From contig CASBQM010000242.1 in the NCBI GenBank assembly GCA_949127645.1, positions 1 to 6,959 on the forward strand: DNA of 6,959 nucleotides. The letters run 5' to 3'. Of the stretch, positions 6,898 to 6,959 are shown one piece after another. Positions within the stretch are counted from its first letter, which is position 1; each line of letters starts with the position of its first letter. The position numbers were made by a program, and so were the translations under genes. The DNA is from Synechococcales cyanobacterium PMM_0036 (GTDB lineage: Bacteria; Cyanobacteriota; Cyanobacteriia; Elainellales; Elainellaceae). A model generated the notes under the pieces. The model made no database searches. It had not been told where the DNA came from and was given only the letters and a program-made list of their open reading frames with translations.

Positions 6898-6927
6898 ATA
6901 AGTAGCTGAAAGATAAGTAGCTGAAAG
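6898..6927. repeat. Perfect 15-bp tandem repeat
   Basis: ATAAGTAGCTGAAAG occurs twice back to back (6898-6912 and 6913-6927) without a mismatch in noncoding DNA near the right edge. The identity suggests a recent duplication, for example by replication slippage. A binding site for a dimeric regulator of a gene beyond the window is possible but unsupported. The rest of 6838-6959 shows only a small palindrome, CCAGTCAACTGG, at 6849-6860. Confidence 0.85.
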
Positions 6928-6959
6928 CAACATTTGTAGATTTTAATAGCTTCAATAAA

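Overview
The window looks cyanobacterial. Ten perfect copies of the HIP1 octamer GCGATCGC lie in about 7 kb. The protein architectures also fit: a PAS-rich sensor, a fused REC-wHTH-HPt-REC-REC regulator and an SH3b envelope protein, of the kind found in filamentous or Leptolyngbya/Nostoc-like cyanobacteria. The genus is inference; nothing here fixes it.

Left two thirds (minus strand): a two-gene signalling operon read right to left. First comes a complete 642-residue multidomain response regulator (5268 to 3340). Then comes a very large membrane sensor (3349 leftwards, running off the window at base 1) with a TM-dCACHE-TM-HAMP input module and at least five complete PAS domains plus the start of a sixth. 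The genes overlap by 10 bp, so they are probably translationally coupled and form a sensor/regulator pair. The sensor's output domain (histidine kinase, diguanylate cyclase or other) lies outside the window and cannot be called.

Middle (about 5269-6032): a 764-bp AT-rich divergent intergenic region with no convincing gene. It holds a cluster of four GATGCAA direct repeats, one HIP1 site, two inverted repeats close to the rightward gene, and only weak promoter-like hexamers.

Right end (plus strand): one complete gene (6033-6662) for a small exported or membrane-anchored protein with a C-terminal bacterial SH3 domain. An AT-rich inverted repeat overlaps its stop codon. It is followed by a degenerate, roughly 100-bp palindromic dispersed-repeat element and a perfect 15-bp tandem duplication.

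The likely flow is that the periplasmic dCACHE domain and the cytoplasmic PAS array sense signals and pass them to the regulator. The regulator's own HPt and extra receiver domains suggest a multistep phosphorelay ending in DNA binding by its OmpR-type winged helix. No wholly novel system is evident. The points most worth a second look are the relay packed into one regulator, the predicted cytoplasmic side of the SH3b domain, the repeat cluster upstream of the operon, and the recurrent short tandem duplications.
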